DNA of 55,000 nucleotides from Chrysomallon squamiferum (lineage: Eukaryota; Mollusca; Gastropoda; Neomphalida; Peltospiridae). The DNA lies in assembly GCA_012295275.1 (NCBI GenBank), contig CM022679.1, positions 9,674,669 to 9,729,668 of the forward strand. The letters run 5' to 3'. Position numbers and translations under genes: made by a program. Below, piece after piece: positions 10,340 to 22,104 of this stretch (the stretch's first letter is position 1; every line of letters begins with the position of its first letter). Under the pieces are notes generated by a model. The model saw nothing but the letters and a program-made list of their open reading frames with translations, searched no databases and was not told where the DNA came from.

Positions 10340-10520
10340 AAGCATACTTTTGGTAGACGTAGAAAATATCTGCACATAATAACATCAAATTTCGGCACAC
10401 TAAAGATAATTTATATTTGTATGCAAATTACCTATTTCTGTGTAAATCATATATCTGTATGAATGGGATGGAGCACGTGCATTTAAGAGCGTGCGCGAGA
10501 TTATACCATTATTTTCATCA
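10340..10520. other. Complex segment with E-box
   Basis: Non-repetitive sequence with an ATGCAAAT octamer at 10421-10428 and a GCACGTGC palindrome at 10473-10480, then a CpG-containing patch to 10500. No ORF. Confidence 0.25.
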
Positions 10521-11025
10521 TCATCATCATTAGTATTGTTGTTGTTGTATTGTGAGTGTAATAGGAATACTTCACTAATTTAAATCAGATGAAAAATGAT
10601 TATTATCATTATTTCTTTTTAACAAAAATCCTTTTTTTCTTTTTTTTTTTGAGAAGAATAATATTTAAAAAAAATCGCAAAGACAAATACAAATCAATTA
10701 TTTAAAGATAAAATATTAAAGAAATATTAAAAATAAAAAGATGATAAATTATAACAGTAATAAATAAAAAGGTAAAAAAACGAAAAATAAAAAATGTATA
10801 TAAATATTTAAAAAAAATAATTAAATTAAAAAAGGAAAAAAGAATAATAATAATAATAATAATAATAAGAAGAAAAAAAAAAAAAAAAAACGAAAAAAAA
10901 AAATATATAAATAATAAAAATAATAAAATATAAAAAAAATATAAAGAAATAATAAAAGAATTGCGGTCTCTAAACATCGGCTTTATTACTAGTCCGGATT
11001 ATTTTATTTCATTTTATTTTTTTAT
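10521..11025. repeat. A+T-rich low-complexity block
   Basis: ATC, AAT, AAAT and poly(A) tracts dominate, and the minus frame is a Phe/Ile run. Confidence 0.7.
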
Positions 11026-11320
11026 TATTATTGTGCTGCCTACTTTCGCTTATTGATCAGTGCGCCAAGTGATGGTATATAATTGAATTTCGAATGCCTC
11101 TTCAAAAACGCTGCTCTCAACTCAATTAGTTACTTGTCAATGTAATCCAAAAATTTGCCATTTTGTTTCTCACATGAAGCATATCTGAGCTGGCCCACGT
11201 GGAAGTGAAAAGTGTAACTGGCTGATCTAGTAGAAATTAAAATTTGTGTGAAACGGTTATTTTCCGGTATATTTTCATTGGTTCGAAGGGAAAGTGTTAC
11301 ATCCTGTCCGTTCAGCAGCA
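11026..11320. other. Complex segment next to (CAG/CAA)n
   Basis: About 290 bp of complex sequence ending in CAG/CAA repeats. The minus strand reads poly-Leu (from the repeat) followed by about 60 non-repetitive residues ending FLDYIDK and a stop at 11130. It resembles a signal peptide followed by a short domain only because of the repeat, so I do not call a gene. Confidence 0.15.
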
Positions 11321-12071
11321 GCAGCAACAACAACAACAACAACAAACAAAAAAAAAATAAAACAAAAAAAATAAAAAAAAAAATAATAATGATAAATAAA
11401 TAAAAATAAATTAATAAAAAAATAAATTAATAAAAAAATATATATATATATATAAATGCACACTTACAAAGAATATTTCTATATACATGTGTATTTATAA
11501 ATAAAACACAAAAATATATATGCACACTTACAAATAGTATACACATAAAACAGTATGCTTGTATACTTACAAACAGTACACACACAAATATATATATATA
11601 CATTCTTACAAATAATACCATATGCTTAATAACTTACCACATAATACATCCAAATATGTTTATATTCTAAGAGATTATACACATACAAATAAAATGTATT
11701 TATACATTTAAAAATAATAGACTCATTAATATATTTGCATGCAGGTATACACGCACACACGCATTCACACATCTACAGAAAATAAAGAGAGATTTAGTAA
11801 TATATTTGTTTTTGTTTAATACTTCTTTATTTATTTTATTTTTTTTAAATTTATTTTATTTTATTTTATTTTATTCACTTTTTTTTTGGTGTATGTTTTT
11901 AAAAATTATTTTTTTAAAGTAAGAAACAATTAACTTTTCATTACTTCACTCGAAAAAAAAAAACAAAAAAACCCCAACACCTTCATGTAAATAAATACAT
12001 TTTGAAATCTTCAAGGCAAACCACGTTTAAAAATAAATTTCTGTTATGAACATTCCTTCTTTCTTTTTCTT

Positions 12072-12132
<61 letters not shown>

Positions 12133-12150
12133 ATAATAAAAAAATGCCCT
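11321..12150. repeat. A+T-rich tracts and 51-base poly(A)
   Basis: AAAT and TA tracts, (TATT)n near 11820-11875 and an uninterrupted run of 51 A at 12080-12130, next to a pyrimidine-rich TTTC tract. Confidence 0.85.
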
Positions 12151-12415
12151 CCATTGAACTCGCAACTATTTTACATACGCACGGACGCACTGCAGTAAAT
12201 GAAGGTGTCAGAAAATATTAGGGGAAAACATTCAGGACAGGTGTTAAACAGAAGGGGTCGGTTTTCACAGTATCCGCTTTCCTCCCTTGGCCGTGTTGAT
12301 AAAAAACACATTTTGTTTGCTTACAACACAAAACACAGAAAACAAAGTTTTTCCAACTCTCCTAAACCGACCTACTCAGCGATGTGCAGTTTTATCGTAT
12401 CCTAATGTTGTATAA
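12151..12415. other. Complex segment with 68-codon ORF
   Basis: Microsatellite-free. A plus-strand frame with ATG at 12199 encodes 68 residues (starts MKVSENIRGKHSGQVLNRRG), without a recognisable domain. The start context is weak (T at -3). Length alone is not evidence here. Confidence 0.12.
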
Positions 12416-12521
12416 CATTTTCAGTTCGTTTAAAATTTAATATTTTTAATATTTTATTTATTAATTTATTTATTTATTTGAAGTATAATTTTATATTATT
12501 TTAATTTTTATAATTGTTTTA

Positions 12522-12564
<43 letters not shown>

Positions 12565-12755
12565 TTTCTTCTTCAAAGAAAGATGAGAAAGTTCTGTAGT
12601 AAAAAAAAAAGATTCCAGTTATTATCTTATAAGGCTGTGTTTTATTTTATTTATTTCTGTCTTGCAAGTTATCTGGTGTTTAGTTTATATTAATATAATC
12701 ATTCTGAAATAGCTATTATTGTTTGTTTTTATTTTATTTTATTAATTATTTATTA

Positions 12756-12788
<33 letters not shown>

Positions 12789-13049
12789 TTTTTTTTTTTT
12801 TTTTTTTTTAAGATAAAGTGATTTATATATTTTTTCAGTTTAGAACATCAGAAAATATCATATGGTTAAAAAATTATTTTATTATAAACACAAGTCAATA
12901 AATCACTGTAGAATATTTTCTTCAAAATCTAATTATTACAGTTCTTAACAAGTATTACAATTATAATTATTGTCGTTATTATTATTATTATTATTATTAT
13001 TATTGTTGCTGTTGCTGTTGTTGTTGATGGTGTTGTTGTTGTTGTAAAA
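12416..13049. repeat. (ATT)n, poly(T) and (TTG)n tracts
   Basis: ATT arrays at about 12520-12562 and 12757-12786, poly(T) to 12809, then ATT passing into TTG at 12974-13045. Confidence 0.85.
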
Positions 13050-13215
13050 TCCACATTATACGTCATGTTGAGTCAATGCAAATTTTATGTGATATCTATA
13101 CACAGCCATATTTACATGCCGGTCATCGAAAGGTCAAAGTTCACTTCAGGCTGAGACGCCGAGCGAATGAAGTGTTAATGTTATTTCAAAAGGACAACAC
13201 TTGTTTTTTTTAATG
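13050..13215. promoter_or_regulatory. Complex island with DR1 element
   Basis: Single-copy-looking sequence containing AGGTCAAAGTTCA at 13131-13143, a direct repeat of nuclear-receptor half-sites spaced by one base. This is the HNF4/RXR/COUP-TF-type DR1, differing from a perfect repeat at one base. Its function is inferred. Confidence 0.35.
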
Positions 13216-14265
13216 ATTTCACTCCAGCTCACGCTAATAGGAAATCACATATTTTAAATAATATTATTTTTTAATTTATAAGAAACAAGATATTGCTATA
13301 AATTTAATTATAAATCGTTGGTTATGCAACCGTTAAAATGCCATTTTATGACGTATATTCTAACATTTTTTCCTTCGTCTTCTTGTTGTTGTTGTATCTA
13401 TCTATTATTAGTAGTAGCAGTACTACTACTAGTAGTAGTAATAGTAGTAGTAGTAGTTGTTGTTGTAGTAAACAGCAGAAAAAGAATTATTCTAAAATAT
13501 AATTTTTATAAAATGAGCGAACATTTAATAGTTCTCTCTAACGGTAATAAATAAATAAATAAATGAAATTTGGTTTGTGAACTTGGACCATAGAACCATA
13601 AGCAAAACTTAGCTATGCTGGTTTTGGCATGTACTTGTACACGAAAGAAAAAACAACAACATAGAAATGTCATATAAACTTGAATGACGGAGACAATGAG
13701 CATAAAACTGACATGAACACAAAATAAATAATAAACAAACAAAATGATGAGGTAAAATAAATCTTTCTTTAAAAAATAAACAGCAAAAAAGGACAAAATC
13801 AATAATCATAATTAAAAAATAATAATAATAATTGTGTTACGGATAAAATAAAATGGCACAAAGTAGATAGTATGAATGCAATTTAAATATCTTATATAAT
13901 TTCCTAAAACAAAAAAAAATCAGTTTAATTTTATTTATTTATTATAAATAATTATTATTTCATCAGTAACATCATTTCTTCAGCTACTTTCTCGTTACAA
14001 AATAAAAAAATAAAATAATAAAAAATAAAAACATTTTTACACAATCTTTATGAAGTCAAAAATACATAAAGATCGGGGAGGTAAATATCTAAATATGAAA
14101 ATAAACTATAGATTTTTTTTTTTTTTTTTTTTAATTTTTTAAAAATGTTTTTAATTGTTGCAATTCTTATGATGTTTAATAAAAGGTTCTTTTCATGCCT
14201 AGGAGAACAAAATTATTAAGTAAAAATGATTCATCCATTTCAAGGACATGGTTAATAATAATACT
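13216..14265. other. A+T-rich with short trinucleotide tracts
   Basis: TTG/AGT trinucleotides at 13380-13470 and scattered homopolymers. Two overlapping minus frames at 13506-13809 are Phe/Leu/Cys-rich and unconvincing. Confidence 0.4.
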
Positions 14266-14620
14266 ACATCAGTTGAATGAATGAAAACTGGTTTCAGACG
14301 TAAAATGTCACCCGAATCCTTCGAGCTTAACTAACACAGCAAGTTCTTATCGAAAACATCCGAAGTAAAATACCCGCGTTAACGCTGAATAAAAGAATTT
14401 CATTTATTTATAATAATATTTTATTTTGTTTTTTTTTTTTTATTATATGAGAAATGTGAAAGTTCAGTGGAACGGAGAATATAGAAATGCAGTGATTATT
14501 AAAAATAAAAAAAACTTTGGTAATTTGTTGCCGGTGACGTGTCACGTGACTTGCCATTATACTGAATGGCCCGTTTTCTTCTTCGTTTTTGACACAGAAG
14601 TTAAAATATATGAATAATAT
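14266..14620. promoter_or_regulatory. Complex island with GTCACGTGAC and GCGTTAACGC
   Basis: It contains the perfect palindromes GCGTTAACGC (14376-14385) and GTCACGTGAC (14541-14550). The second is the USF/MiT-TFE (CLEAR-type) consensus, with a GTGACGT half-site just before it. A 56-residue plus-strand ORF (14447-14617) runs through it without a known domain. Confidence 0.3.
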
Positions 14621-14806
14621 TGAATAGACATTAATGAATATATTCATAAGTATAAATAGGATTATCCGTGGTTTGCAGAAAGAGCAAGAATTTTGTGTAA
14701 TCATTATAAATATTAAAATGTTTTTCACTTTTGGAACATTTTCACTTAACGAATATGTGAAATACTGATAAAGAAGAATGCAGATAACAACAACATAAAT
14801 AATAAT

Positions 14807-14853
<47 letters not shown>

Positions 14854-15205
14854 CCTACATTAAAGAAATTTTAAAAATTACGTTAAAAATATTTTATAAT
14901 TAACTTAAAATTAATGTAAATTGAATTAAAAACAATAGTTAAATTAAAAAATAAAGAAAGTTAAAATAAATTAAATTAAACAAAAAACAAATAAACAAAA
15001 ACAAATAAACAAACAAAAATCCAACAACAGCAAAAAAGTTAAATTATGATAAAAAATAAAAATGTTATTAACCTTAATATTAACTCTTTCATTATATTTT
15101 ATCGTATTCGTAAAGCAACAATACGACGATGACAGATAACAATAACAACAACAACAACAACAATAATAATAAAAAGAAGAGGAAGAAGAATAAGAATAAT
15201 CATGG

Positions 15206-15236
<31 letters not shown>

Positions 15237-15240
15237 AAAC
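14621..15240. repeat. (CAA)n and (GAT)n with A+T-rich spacer
   Basis: CAA array at 14807-14854, CAA/AAT at 15145-15175 and GAT array at 15204-15237. The His run on the minus strand is the GAT repeat. Confidence 0.85.
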
Positions 15241-15950
15241 AGTACTTAATAAATTCAAATAAAACAAAATAAAACAACCACAATAATCCAAAGTATCTCT
15301 ACAATTTGCTCTCATTGAACTTTTTGATTTAAAAATAAACAAGGCTAGGACGGTTACTGATAGGTACTTCATCACCTAGCTTCTGTGTCTATTTTAGATT
15401 AAATACGAAACTGAAGTTTCATCAGTTACAATGCAAATTAAACATTTAAGAAATTCAGCTAACAGAAAGAATTCAGAATCCCACCCTGAAAGTAAATATT
15501 TTAATATTGTCGTCGCAGATGCTTATTGATAACCTTCATATGCACATGTACGCGCATATTTTAAAGAGAGACAATTTTTAAACATTGTCATATTAGACTG
15601 TAAACTCATGTGTCTATTGTTTATCTTTTTTTGTTTTAATTTTTTTTGTTTTTTTTTCCCCCGGACCAATTGATGCAAGATAAATTTAGGCTGTGGTGTG
15701 ATTCATCACGCCTATTCGAATCATGCCTGTCATTTCTTACATAACATATACCTACAGAACCATAGCAAGTATTCCTTGAGAACGAATAACTGTTTCTGCA
15801 AGACATTATTTATTATTTTTTTTATTATTTAAAAAATATATGTGTGTGTACGCATGCATGTGCTTGTTGCAGATTCTAAAGATCGGTTAATTTGCCGTTG
15901 AAAGCGCTCTTAAATTTTATTTGTTTAAAACTGGTTGTTAATTTCTTTCC
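15241..15950. other. Complex A+T-rich sequence
   Basis: On the minus strand an ATG at 15375 starts a signal-peptide-like frame (MMKYLSVTVLALFIF) followed by a few Cys residues, but it then runs into the GAT/AAT repeats and has no visible mature product. No other feature was seen. Confidence 0.15.
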
Positions 15951-16129
15951 ATTTTTTTTTTTTATTTTTTTTTTTTTTATTTTTATATTTACTTTAAAAA
16001 AAAAAAAATTCTCTCTCGGTTATCTCTTAATTTTGTGGGTTGCGTATATTTCAGACAAATTAACTGAAAGATCGTTCGTATAAATAAAAATATTTAGAAT
16101 AATCCTGTTAGTTCTGTATATATATTTTT

Positions 16130-16216
<87 letters not shown>
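15951..16216. repeat. Poly(T)/poly(A) and (CT)42
   Basis: T-rich and A-rich tracts at 15950-16008, then a near-perfect CT repeat at 16133-16216. (GA)n on the opposite strand can bind GAGA-type factors, but no promoter is evident beside it. Confidence 0.95.
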
Positions 16217-16217
<1 letters not shown>

Positions 16218-16685
16218 ACTTGTGCGTTATGGAAACTAAGCAAACTCGTCATAAAGTACTGATAATATTAACACAGTGGACGAACTGTTACAAAAACTTG
16301 AATCTTGTGCGACGTTGATATTTAACAACATCGTGTGCGTGCGTGAGTGCGTGTATGTGTGTGTTGTTAAAAAAAAAAAACGTTAATAGTATAATCAGTT
16401 AAAGATGCAGTATAAACGAGAGAACGATATTTTTATGTTTACTAAAACATTCCGAATTCAAACGAACGATAAACAGTATTTTCAGCATTCGTTCCGTACA
16501 TCACCGATGCAGTTTGAATAATATTACATTAGTGAAATAAGTACTGTTATTAAAAGCAGACTAAGTTAACTTCACAACACAAAATAGATACAATTATATA
16601 CACCGTGAGCACAAAACGACGTTATTTAAATAACACGCGGTAAAAAGACAGTTTCAGTGCGTTGTTTTAAGATAAACGAAAACAA
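16217..16685. other. Complex sequence, nothing recognised
   Basis: Relatively unstructured sequence with a GTGCGTGCGTG tract at 16333-16365. No ORF or splice pair. Confidence 0.35.
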
Positions 16686-16938
16686 TGAATAACAGAGTTT
16701 GACAAAGAACGAAGTTTACAAATATCAAAGTTTAACAGTAAATAGAAATTAATAAGTAACATTAACTTTAATTTAAAACAATAATGAGCAAAACTGTTTA
16801 AACAGTAAGTGAAATTAATAACAAAGATTAATAATAATTGAAAGTAATAAATAACAAAGGTTAACAGTAAATGAAATTAGTAAGTAACAGAGTTTAATGG
16901 CAATTGAAAATAACAGTTTAAAAGTTATTGAAAATCTA

Positions 16939-16991
<53 letters not shown>

Positions 16992-17056
16992 TAATAATAA
17001 ATAACAAAAGTTCACAGTAATAAATATCTGTTTAATAGTAATTGAAAATAATAATA

Positions 17057-17099
<43 letters not shown>

Positions 17100-17210
17100 A
17101 AGAATTTAAAATAATAATAATTAAAAAATGCTTTAATGGTAAATGATTAAATAAAATTTTTGACAGTAAATGAAAATAATAAACAAAATATATTAACAGT
17201 TTACACCATT
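16686..17210. repeat. Degenerate 33-36-bp minisatellite
   Basis: Repeated variants of GTTTAACAGTAAATGAAATT, each followed by AATAA/AGTAA, recur roughly every 33-36 bp. (AAT)n at 16936-16987 and (TA)n at 17058-17094 interrupt the array. The copies are strongly diverged. Confidence 0.6.
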
Positions 17211-18174
17211 ATTGTAACAATAGATCTCCAGTGATAAACTGGTAAACTCTTGTTTTTTTGTTTTCATGGTTTCCCCCTTCCCAATGTAGTGAGAATTTAT
17301 AAGCGAAAACGTGGTGAAAAGTAGACAGATGCTAAAAATGTCTAAAAAAGATAAGTATAATTAAGTACTGTACTTCTTAGTCAATTAACTTTGTAATTTA
17401 CTCAGACTGAAACTGTATAGAAATAAAAAAAAGAATTTTTTTTTTTTTTTTTTTAAATTAAAAAAATTAAATCTAAAACTCCCAATTTTTATTTAGGTTA
17501 TATTCCAGTCATTTAGAGAGATCTTTAATGGTGGTATTTAAATTAAACTTACAATAAATGCTAAAATATTCAAGTTTCATTGGCAAATAAAAACTGTATT
17601 AAATTTACTCAGATTGTTTTAGTTTGCTTTGAAGATGTTTTTAATGAGTTTTTTGTTGGGTTTTTTTAGTCAGTTTACTTAATAATATCTTATAAAACTT
17701 TATGGTGACTTACTTTTTTTAATTTATGTACTGACTGAAAATAATATATATGTGACTGGAATATACGCTTTAAAGCAAAAGCCATAGGCTAAAAAAAACC
17801 CAATAACATCAAGTTTAAATATACGAATTAATAATAGTAATCATAATCATAACACTAATCGTTATTATAATAATAACAAAAACAAGAATAAACCTTTTAA
17901 ATGAAACATTTGTTATTATACTTATTTAAATTTGATTCTTTTTGTTTTTTCTGTTGTTGGTTGTTTTTGTGTAGCGTGTTTTGTTTATTTTCTGTTATTG
18001 TTGTTGTTGTTTTATAAAAAAGAAGAGAGAGAAAAAAAAAACGACAACTTCAAAACCTTCTACTGAAACAAAGAACTGATTCTTCTTTTCAAAGAAACAG
18101 CTATCGTGTTTTCATTTTTCTCATTAACATTTTGGTATACACCAATAATAATTAAATCGTATTCCTTGAAAACA
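17211..18174. other. A+T-rich, no gene seen
   Basis: Complex A+T-rich sequence with poly(T) at 17437-17454 and TTG tracts near 17950-18010. Confidence 0.4.
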
Positions 18175-18350
18175 TTTATTTATTTATTTATTTATTTGTT
18201 ATTACTGTTGTTGTCGTCATCATTGCTACTGCTGTTGTTATATTTGATCCTATTGTTGCTGACGTTATTATTGTTGTTGTTGATGACGATGTTATTATTA
18301 TTAATTGTTGTTGTTGTTGTTGTTGTTGCTGCTGATGTTATTTCTATACA
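18175..18350. repeat. (TTTA)n and (TTG/ATT)n
   Basis: TTTA repeats then TTG-rich trinucleotides. They give Leu/Val frames on plus and Asn/Thr/Ser frames on minus. Confidence 0.85.
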
Positions 18351-18725
18351 GCGATATACCTTATAAGTACGCATTATCCCTCTGTATCTAGAGTTATATT
18401 ATTATATGTATAATGTTATTGTCCTCTTTGGCTTGATTTATTTTTCTGATGTAATTACCAAACCTCCATAAATAAATGACACTGACTGAATGGCATCATT
18501 CTAATAAATGAGATTTCATATTAAAACTTTAGTGCTGGAAATACAAGACAAATTTATTTGGAAATTCAAAACTCAATGGTATCCTCTATCAGTCAGTCGA
18601 GTACTGAACTTTTAATATATGGCTGACCCTCTCTTGTTAGGGCACTTGGTTTACTTCTGTCGTTTTAGAGTACGAATTACTGCTTTTTGTAGTGCTGTAA
18701 GAATAAGTATTTACATCTGCATCCT
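18351..18725. other. Complex sequence, nothing recognised
   Basis: Non-repetitive sequence of moderate complexity. No convincing exon or motif cluster. Confidence 0.3.
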
Positions 18726-18923
18726 TGAATGTGTGTGTGTGTGTGTGTGTGTGCGTGCGCGCGTGTGTTCGTGTATGTTATGCCCGTTTGCGTATGTCTG
18801 TGTATAAATGCGTGTGTGTTTAAATGTATATACACTTAATTATAGATAGATACAATTAGCTTCTTTAACAGTCCATCCTGGTTATAAATTAATTTAATAT
18901 TTAAAAAATAAATGAAATTAAAA

Positions 18924-18969
<46 letters not shown>

Positions 18970-18970
18970 C
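18726..18970. repeat. (GT)n and (CA)n microsatellites
   Basis: GT/GC tract at 18730-18770 and a CA tract at 18925-18967. They are complementary repeats about 190 bp apart. Confidence 0.9.
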
Positions 18971-19996
18971 AGATGCACGCACACAAATGTAACTACTTTC
19001 AATATATGTAATAATATGCATGATAACCATTATTTTTCCTTAATACGATATTATAAAATTTCCTAATATACTAGGGAATTATACTGTTTAATTTATCAAG
19101 CTGACTGTTTTTCTGGAGTAAAGACAATACTCGATTGTTTGTTGTTGGTTTTTTTGTTTTTCTGATAACTACCATGTGTAAAACTTTAAGATGAACATAA
19201 AATTTTTTTTTTTTTTTTTAAAATGGATCCACATTTTTCTAAAATAACGCTCCTTCTAAACTATCAAACTTGTTAGTAAAGGGATATTATCGTTATGTGA
19301 AAATTCGTAATCAGAAAAAAGATTTTTGGTCATTCTAATTTTTAAATTATTATATCTATATATTATTATTATTATTATTATTTTTTTTTTTTTTTTACAA
19401 ATTTAATGTCTCACAAAAAAAACTATTTACTGTTTTTTGTTGTTTATATTTAATAATTATATCGTGTGTAGTGCGTGTGCATGTATATGTACGCGCAGGT
19501 AGAATCCACAGAGCTAAAACAAATCGTAAAGTATCTCGCACGACTCGGTTACAATGTCATACCATCCGAACGTCAGTTATTGTGTTTTTGAAATGAACTC
19601 CAATCTTCTGACTAAAAGAAATCTGACCGTGTCTGTGCGTGTGCGTGTTGGTGTGCTTTCACGAATGTTTTGTCGTTTTGGGTTTTTTAATCTGCATTAT
19701 CAAACGATATCTTGCATTTAAAAAAAAAATTAAAACAAAATTTAAATTTCTCTGTGTTATTCATCGATATCATCATCATCATTATTATTATTTTATAATA
19801 CATGGGTTATTTTTGTTTCTTAGATAATCCATCCTTGATTCTGTATTAATTTAATATTTATTATAAAAAAAAAATTATAACTTTTTATTCTATAACATTG
19901 AAAATCATGACGATGTCGTTGCTAAAAATATGTTACAACTCGTATCGACTTTCGACATTACATCTACATTTTCCGTCGATCTTTTCAAGCTTTGAA

Positions 19997-19998
<2 letters not shown>
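18971..19998. other. A+T-rich, no gene seen
   Basis: Poly(T) tracts at 19202-19219 and 19380-19396, with a small complex patch at 19440-19640. No supported feature. Confidence 0.4.

Positions 19999-20050
<52 letters not shown>
19999..20050. repeat. (AAT)n microsatellite
   Basis: Perfect AAT repeat of about 50 bp. Confidence 0.95.
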
Positions 20051-20051
<1 letters not shown>

Positions 20052-20099
20052 CTTAAAACAGAATTAAACCAGTGCATCCATATATATTACTTTTAAGCA

Positions 20100-20470
20100 T
20101 TTAGAAAGTAAAAATTTCTCGCTAACATGTTACTGGTACTTCTACGAGGTACGTTTTAATATTTTATACGTGAAACCATTTGAAGTAATGAGAAATACAA
20201 CAGAAATGAAGCCCCGTATATAAATAAGCACATAATTGCATCCACGCCTGTATGTGGAACCAATAAGCGTTTTTAACCCAGTTAATCATTGGAGTTTGCA
20301 ATAATTAAGCAGCCAGAGAAAGAACAATTTTAAGCAAGTCGTAGTTCTTTCGCACTCCGTCGTTTACGAAACTAATTGATCTAGCTTTCTTTTCTTTAAG
20401 CGGTAACGTGTTTCGTAACGTGCTAAATAAAGTTATCGTTAATTTGGTAAGTGAATTGAAATTCATGTTA
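20100..20470. promoter_or_regulatory. Complex island, possible regulatory element
   Basis: About 370 bp free of microsatellites. CCAAT (20260-20264) and ATTGG (20288-20292) face each other 23 bp apart, with AGTTAATCATT and TTGCAATAATTAAG strings typical of homeodomain targets. No ORF. Regulatory function is inferred from texture only. Confidence 0.25.
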
Positions 20471-21310
20471 AAAATAAAATATAAATATCTGCTGTTGTTA
20501 AATAAATAAATAAATAAATAAATTTCTTTTGCAAACTGATTTAAATTTAATTGGTGAATTATTATTATTATTGTTTTAAATGCAAATTTTAAATTATATC
20601 ATATGCATAAATAGAAATTTCAGTTGTAAATAAATTTTATTTTTCATGTCTAAATGAATTTAGATTTAATTTACACGAGGTTATTTGCAAAACAAAGGTA
20701 AATATTTCTACGGTTCTGCACCTCGCGGATAATCTTCCAAACTGTCAGAACTTGTAAGCCTAATCTCGCCGGATTCTGGTGTTATAAAACCTAATGTAAC
20801 TTTTTCTATAAGGATATAAAATGTTCATCAGCTCATAAAAATTAACACTGTCCGTTATTGTTAAACATTTTTTAGTTCTGCTGCACTGAACGGTAATTAT
20901 CCTTTCCACAGTAAAACTGTCATTAATGAAATCACACAATTAGCTGCACCGTTTTCCAGTTGTTGTTTTAAAAAAATAAAAAAAAAATTCGGAGTGTATC
21001 TGAATCGACTTTTAGAAAGAACGTTTTTATTTATTTCTTGTGTTTTGTTTACTTGTTGGTGTAAGTGATTTAATCCGGACCGATCGGCTGATAATGTTTG
21101 TTACGAGGTAAAAATGCTAATGAAATTAAAAAAGTCTGAATGAAAAAAAAAGACGAAAAAGACGCGCGAGTAATTTAGGATTACAAAACCCATTCGTTAC
21201 AATTCAGTGCAATGAGAGCAGGGCAGCTAAAAAATAAAGCTATGACACTCTGTCTTAATTATTTTCACTTTTTGTATAATAATTATTTACGACAGTGCTA
21301 TTTTTTTTAT
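20471..21310. other. Complex sequence with two CpG-containing patches
   Basis: (AAAT)n at 20500-20522. Complex patches at about 20690-20790 and 21040-21240 contain TAATCC/GGATTA-type strings (K50 homeodomain targets). No coding evidence. Confidence 0.25.
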
Positions 21311-21463
21311 TATTATTATTATTATTTATTATTATTTTGTTTTTAAAGATTTTTAAAATAAACTAAAATGTATTATTATCACTATTATTATTATTATTAT
21401 TATTATTTATTATTATTTTGTTTTTAAAGATTTTTAAAATAAACTAAAATGTATTATTATCAC

Positions 21464-21510
<47 letters not shown>
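21311..21510. repeat. 81-bp tandem duplication with (ATT)n
   Basis: The segment starting at TTTTTAAAGATTTTTAAAAT recurs exactly 81 bp later (G of TTTTG at 21339 and 21420) with no difference seen through the CACTATT junction. The last copy runs into an ATT array. Confidence 0.85.
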
Positions 21511-21866
21511 TTTTTTATTAATTTATTGTTTTTATTATTTTATTTTATTATTATCTTCTTTTTTTTTAATCATTTCAAATTTAATTTTTTTTATTTCGTT
21601 TCATTTAATTTTATTATTTATTTATTATTTGTTTTTTTGTTTTTGAGTGTTATTTCACAAAAAGCAGACCGTGTAGAAAATAACGTTACAAACGTTATCG
21701 GTTACAGTAACCGTAACACTAGCAAAATTTAATTTACTTTGCATAAAACTTGATCTGCAATTACCTTTTATTACTGGCATTAAAAAATAAAAAATAACAA
21801 AAATATACATGTATGTAGGTTTTGCTATCGGTTAAATTTCTGATAAATTTGGTTGTTTATTCGACT

Positions 21867-21907
<41 letters not shown>

Positions 21908-22060
21908 CTACAGAATAAATCCTGGTGACCTCACCCTTTTCTCGACCTCTCGCATTTTGAGTTAAATTTTGTTCCGGTCATATTACAGGTGTTCCTTAAA
22001 CAAACAAGATTTGATACTTCATCTTTTTGACATTTTTCTACATTAGTGTTGTTTTTTCCT

Positions 22061-22104
<44 letters not shown>

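Noticed and set aside
10421-10428. Several ATGCAAAT octamers across the window (also near 13076, 15430, 33251, 46806, 54016)
   Set aside because: About five are expected by chance at this base composition, so the count is uninformative.
14971-15375. Secreted peptide starting MMKYLSVTVLALFIF
   Set aside because: The signal-like segment is followed by A+T-rich and GAT-repeat translation (His and Tyr runs) with no plausible mature peptide or cleavage pattern.
15900-16216. (CT)42 as a promoter element
   Set aside because: No TATA, initiator, exon or donor signal within several hundred bases on either side.
21449-21646. Tyr-rich 65-codon frame
   Set aside because: It is a translation of (ATT)n/(TAT)n, and another frame of the same repeat is also open.
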